7,995 nucleotides of DNA from MGIIb-O5 sp036154155 (GTDB lineage Archaea > Thermoplasmatota > Poseidoniia > Poseidoniales > Thalassarchaeaceae), in NCBI GenBank assembly GCA_036154155.1, contig JAYZLP010000011.1:1-7995 (forward strand), written 5' to 3'. Position 1 is the stretch's first letter, and the number at the start of each line of letters is the position of its first letter. Below the pieces are notes generated by a model. The model did no database searches, had not been told where the DNA came from, and was given only the letters and a program-made list of their open reading frames with translations. Both the position numbers and the translations under genes were made by a program. This document shows positions 6,201-7,995 of the stretch, one piece after another.

Positions 6201-7995
6201 CCGCCATTCTGCATTGCAATGAACCAATGTGTGCCATTGGAAGACAGGAATGGTCTGAGGTTTGCCGCCTCGCCTGTCAGTGTCTGTGGATCTCCATCCC
6301 AAAGCATGGAGTATTGTTTCCCTAGGCTCACTTCAGAGTAGTCCAGGTTAGCATTGGATAGGGAAGGTGCGTGGAATAGCGCCCTCCATGCTCCGAATGA
6401 TGAGCCTGTAAATTGAGTTGAGTCCCAGAAGTAAACTGGCCTTGTCGAGGGTGTGATGATGTCTGCTTCCACATACATTCTATGCATCGAGCGGATGTAG
6501 AAGGTCTCTGTGTCACTGCCCTCTAGGTATGGCCATGGAAGCTCAGAGCCGAGATCGGGCCTCGAGAAGGCAATGAACGCATAATCTCCAATCGGCAGGC
6601 TTGTCGAAGTGTAATTGTACCTTCCAACCACGTTGTGTGACTTTGAGAACTCGTTCCAAACAATCTCCTCATAGCCACCGGGTACGGAGCCTGGGCCGTT
6701 GTCCATGGTTGAGTTCCACTGGACTTGCTTCCAGATTCCCTGGCTTCCAGCTGTTTGAACGAATGTCAGAGATACCCAACCTCCTGAGTCCGCCCTGTAA
6801 CCGTATCCGTAGCCGTCGAAAACGGTTGGATGTGTGGTGTTTCCGAATGGCCCTCCTGAAACGGTGAAGGATACTGGAGCATGTGGTAGTTTGTTGTCGA
6901 AAATACCTCTTTCCCAATCGGCGGCGTAATGTACCTTGTAATCCACAAACAGAGGCTGCTCGTCGCTTCTGAAGTAGGTCCAAGCCACGTAATCTATGGT
7001 CGTGTTGGCCCTTATCTCCACAGGTACTGGCTCCGTTGTTGCGCCGTCGTGAATGAACATCTCGGTTACTTCGGCGTAGATGTCATAAGTCGTGTTGGGA
7101 CCTACGGCCAGGTCCTCTGGGAACAGGTACTGTCCAACCTCGAAGTTTCCATTCTCATCGGTAAGGACGTTGATTGTCTCCAGTGCCTTAGTCCCATTAG
7201 CGGCCCAGTCAATGTGTACTTGGACAGGTAAGTCAGGGGCAGGCGTGAAAACGCCTTGGACCGGGTCCAGCCAGTTCACTGTTCCATTGAACTTCGCAGG
7301 GTAGAGTGCATCTAGCCACAGTACTGAGTCAGTGGTTAGCGTAATTCTCGTTGGTATCTTGTCATCCTCATCCGGTATTCCGTCGTTGTCGGAGTCCCAG
7401 TCAGAAGATAGGTTCCAGTCTTCCTCGAGATGGTCCCAATCGACGTCGGTCCTGTTGTCCGCGTCGTCGTCGTTGTCTATTGCATCCGGGCCAGTGCTGG
7501 GATCGGATGGGTTTGCTATTCCGGAACCGTTCCCGAAGTCGTCATGGTCCCATGGGTTGGTCGACTCGGAATCGAATCTGGTAGGCCAAAGCATTACTTC
7601 GTCCTCGTCCAGCATTCCATCGGCGTCGTCGTCCTCATCGATATCGTCCCTGAGACCGTCGTTGTCGTGGTCCCATGGAGAAATGAAGGGAGTAGCACCT
7701 GCCATCTCGATTACGTTGACCAGCCCGTCGGCATCCCAATCATCCTCTGACTTGCCATCGGGGACGCCGTCGTTGTCGTGGTCCCATGGGCTCTGCTCCT
7801 CTCCGACGAAGCAGAGTAACTCCTGGGCTGAGTCCAGAATCCCGTTATTGTCGTCATCGGGATCCTCGCCATCTGGAACTCCATCGTTGTCGTTGTCAAC
7901 ATCGTAGTACTTGGGCGACATCAATCCTTGACCTAACACTCCCTTGTCCCAGACTGCCTGATACCAGCCGTCTTCGTCCGGATCAGTATCGGTAC
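3257..7995 (-). CDS. Giant membrane-anchored surface protein with Ca-binding-type repeats, Ig-like array and DUF4129-like tail (N-terminus outside window)
   Basis: The frame is open from the right edge to TGA at 3257: 1578 visible residues, 5' end missing. GTG at 7939 lies inside the open frame and is not a convincing start. Four regions follow in order. Residues ~1-212 are Asp-rich DxDxDG-type calcium-binding repeats. Residues ~215-1390 are beta-rich modules, several with a TDxNGxF-like turn (near nt 7150, 5635, 4808, 4440 and 4030), as in Ig-like or carboxypeptidase-regulatory-like domains. One hydrophobic helix (VTVVLLIALSFALLIGAIMY, nt 3755-3814) is followed by RNYAERRR, placing the C-terminus inside. 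The 165-residue tail contains a DUF4129-like domain. The outer part has 27 N-x-S/T sequons and 13 cysteines, compatible with glycosylation and disulfides. A type I, cell-surface role (adhesion, envelope or recognition) is inferred; no enzymatic domain is visible. The gene shares strand but no evident function with the operon downstream. Confidence 0.93.
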   Translation of the reverse strand, partial: TDTDPDEDGWYQAVWDKGVLGQGLMSPKYYDVDNDNDGVPDGEDPDDDNNGILDSAQELLCFVGEEQSPWDHDNDGVPDGKSEDDWDADGLVNVIEMAGATPFISPWDHDNDGLRDDIDEDDDADGMLDEDEVMLWPTRFDSESTNPWDHDDFGNGSGIANPSDPSTGPDAIDNDDDADNRTDVDWDHLEEDWNLSSDWDSDNDGIPDEDDKIPTRITLTTDSVLWLDALYPAKFNGTVNWLDPVQGVFTPAPDLPVQVHIDWAANGTKALETINVLTDENGNFEVGQYLFPEDLAVGPNTTYDIYAEVTEMFIHDGATTEPVPVEIRANTTIDYVAWTYFRSDEQPLFVDYKVHYAADWERGIFDNKLPHAPVSFTVSGGPFGNTTHPTVFDGYGYGYRADSGGWVSLTFVQTAGSQGIWKQVQWNSTMDNGPGSVPGGYEEIVWNEFSKSHNVVGRYNYTSTSLPIGDYAFIAFSRPDLGSELPWPYLEGSDTETFYIRSMHRMYVEADIITPSTRPVYFWDSTQFTGSSFGAWRALFHAPSLSNANLDYSEVSLGKQYSMLWDGDPQTLTGEAANLRPFLSSNGTHWFIAMQNGGDFNVPPCGPVDPLDPQSEVRCEIVPEMFTGETLRVVGSVWNRTMTPWPYDPMALQVDVDGNGVFAGSTETGYARVPDMVNGVAQFDYNWTWYSQYSAGVYGIRADFTNSNFYFTGNQTTVLAPTGAYVNVSVIGTTDFQYNTIPRLYRGQNVTIEARLIDNAYQPVRDAPINYTWSADNSAGVAITDNNGVFKVNLTIDEFHDLGNFSLGYTYPGDPFRQGSTSDTYLWVVSRTYVSLQSTTPNIRQAGDIWEFSGQVTDDNRTAFEKDLGQALDGCDENGGEVLLIMEGTDFEDRTHRQIIDTLCPNAGTIHHEMLLDPQLLRDDPDSFLPDGFGPVNVILRFAENLPHEGCEPLDQEMLATSGAWDPCTQIVNSDHYRKVMQFQVDGFSLIGRTDLSVDDQIVYTSEIDPTTGQPIEKPMIVTGQLQDELGANLSNRAIRVTYEMIDAGLGVVSCLPGTTDANGLFDIICPLTGVQAGQARVNIQFNSYENNDRFRYSNATSTRVFPVFSNSTTQILEVGPFRSDVDTFTFQNGSVFPVLYLKESFHVEALLTQVNGNPIGGKCLNIYINPETNTRPIATMTTEDGTGWVKWFSGDPDDNPSRRGVEPDGESLEGFRTLRVAYEPERELPGGCRAETTPVVNSSFMDMEVLVRSRVDILLKNHWADPVGYSVGDNITGSVAILRDRLDVAVLGETVIFRIQYWNGSGYVNTQPIYDVTNEQGVADFQFMYTGNDIPGQVECEQGGPCAVNGQWRVTVEFQGSSFFQEETLENTPLIRMDTTVAEGETSFFTAQVTVVLLIALSFALLIGAIMYRNYAERRRIEIIRGILTDSLMSLKASNDYIQTIFNCYKDLVRYFRSRGAMKKVYETTREFEDALNSMLGGIAPPEDLDEFFAIFEEARYSDHEIGSDQRDRAIATLQSIISHMTSSLGDSMLMRTSSNESEMYSSVTKAGEFIDSEGQVRLAGVDEDNPDDNFRI
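3425..3670 (-). other. DUF4129-like cytoplasmic domain of the surface protein
   Basis: Residues ~1442-1523 of the fragment follow the DUF4129 pattern as I remember it: a helix with YKDLVRYFRSRG, the ETTREFEDAL turn, an EDLDEFFAIFEEARYSDHEIG segment, and a final helix RDRAIATLQSII. In known proteins this domain often lies at the C-terminus of membrane proteins, sometimes with transglutaminase-like domains; its function is not established. About 55 polar residues follow it, ending DEDNPDDNFRI. The assignment rests on pattern memory, not a profile search. Confidence 0.7.
3755..3814 (-). other. Single transmembrane helix of the surface protein
   Basis: Twenty uninterrupted nonpolar or small residues, VTVVLLIALSFALLIGAIMY, preceded by the acidic VAEGETSFFTAQ and followed by the basic RNYAERRR. 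By the positive-inside rule the repeats are outside and the 165-residue tail is in the cytoplasm. Confidence 0.92.
7363..7995 (-). repeat. Acidic calcium-binding-type (thrombospondin type 3-like) repeat region
   Basis: The encoded protein repeats DxDxDGxxD motifs: DVDNDNDGVPD, DPDDDNNGILD, DHDNDGVPD, DWDADGLVN, DHDNDGLRDD, DEDDDADGMLDED, and DSDNDGIPDEDD. Such motifs chelate calcium in thrombospondin type 3 and bacterial/archaeal surface proteins. SPWDHD or NPWDHD recurs at intervals of 37 and 41 residues, marking larger units. The first visible residues, TDTDPDEDGW, show the region continues past the right edge. Calcium binding is inferred from the motif. Confidence 0.85.
7656..7789 (-). repeat. 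Exact 23-bp direct repeat within the acidic region
   Basis: Positions 7656-7678 and 7767-7789 are identical over 23 bases, 111 bp (37 codons) apart, and both encode PWDHDNDG. A third, diverged copy ends at 7555 and encodes PWDHDD. Identity at synonymous positions suggests recent duplication or gene conversion between modules. Confidence 0.85.

Noticed and set aside
7332..7907. Long plus-strand open frame (191 codons, Ser-rich)
   Set aside because: It lies antisense to the Asp-rich repeat region. GAC/GAT codons read backwards give GTC/ATC, and shifted frames give TCG/TCA, so the Ser-rich low-complexity protein is a by-product.
7937..7939. GTG as the start of the surface protein gene
   Set aside because: The frame stays open to the window edge with acidic repeat-like residues (TDTDPDEDGW) before it, and there is no ribosome site or signal peptide after it.
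1..7995. CRISPR array, insertion sequence or attachment site at the tRNA
   Set aside because: I found no regularly spaced repeats outside the coding repeats, no transposase or integrase, and no second copy of the tRNA 3' end.

Overview
The window reads as a piece of an archaeal chromosome. The ribosomal proteins are of archaeal type (L18e, plus archaeal L13 and S9), and they are followed by RNA polymerase subunit N (Rpb10 family), which is an archaeal/eukaryotic gene order. A bacterial-type NAD+-dependent DNA ligase and a very large acidic, sequon-rich surface protein sit on either side. Together these suggest a mesophilic, probably marine euryarchaeote; Marine Group II (Poseidoniales) is my best guess. 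That assignment is an inference, since no 16S or other decisive marker is present.

Every gene I can support is on the minus strand, so transcription runs from high to low coordinates. Positions 7995-3257 are the C-terminal ~1578 residues of a giant membrane-anchored surface protein, whose N-terminus lies beyond the right edge. In order it has an Asp-rich calcium-binding-type repeat region, a long array of Ig-like beta-sandwich modules, one transmembrane helix, and a cytoplasmic tail with a DUF4129-like domain. A 126-bp spacer (3131-3256) follows, with two mutually exclusive GC hairpins, a TATA-like element and a Shine-Dalgarno sequence.

Positions 3130-1628 are a tight operon, rpl18e-rpl13-rps9-rpoN. 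The first three genes overlap or almost touch, and rpl13 starts at TTG inside the end of rpl18e. A tRNA-Pro(GGG) gene with encoded CCA follows (1578-1501). Then, after a 90-bp spacer, comes ligA (1411-1). It is cut by the left edge after 470 residues, within the start of its helix-hairpin-helix region.

The operon supplies two large-subunit proteins, one small-subunit protein and one RNA polymerase subunit, and the tRNA extends the translation theme. The ligase and the surface protein have no evident functional link to it. They occupy the places where many archaea carry rpoK-eno-rps2 downstream and rps13-rps4-rps11-rpoD upstream. I see no CRISPR array, insertion sequence, integrase or phage gene. 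I do not see a convincing new multi-gene system; the most unusual element is the giant surface protein.
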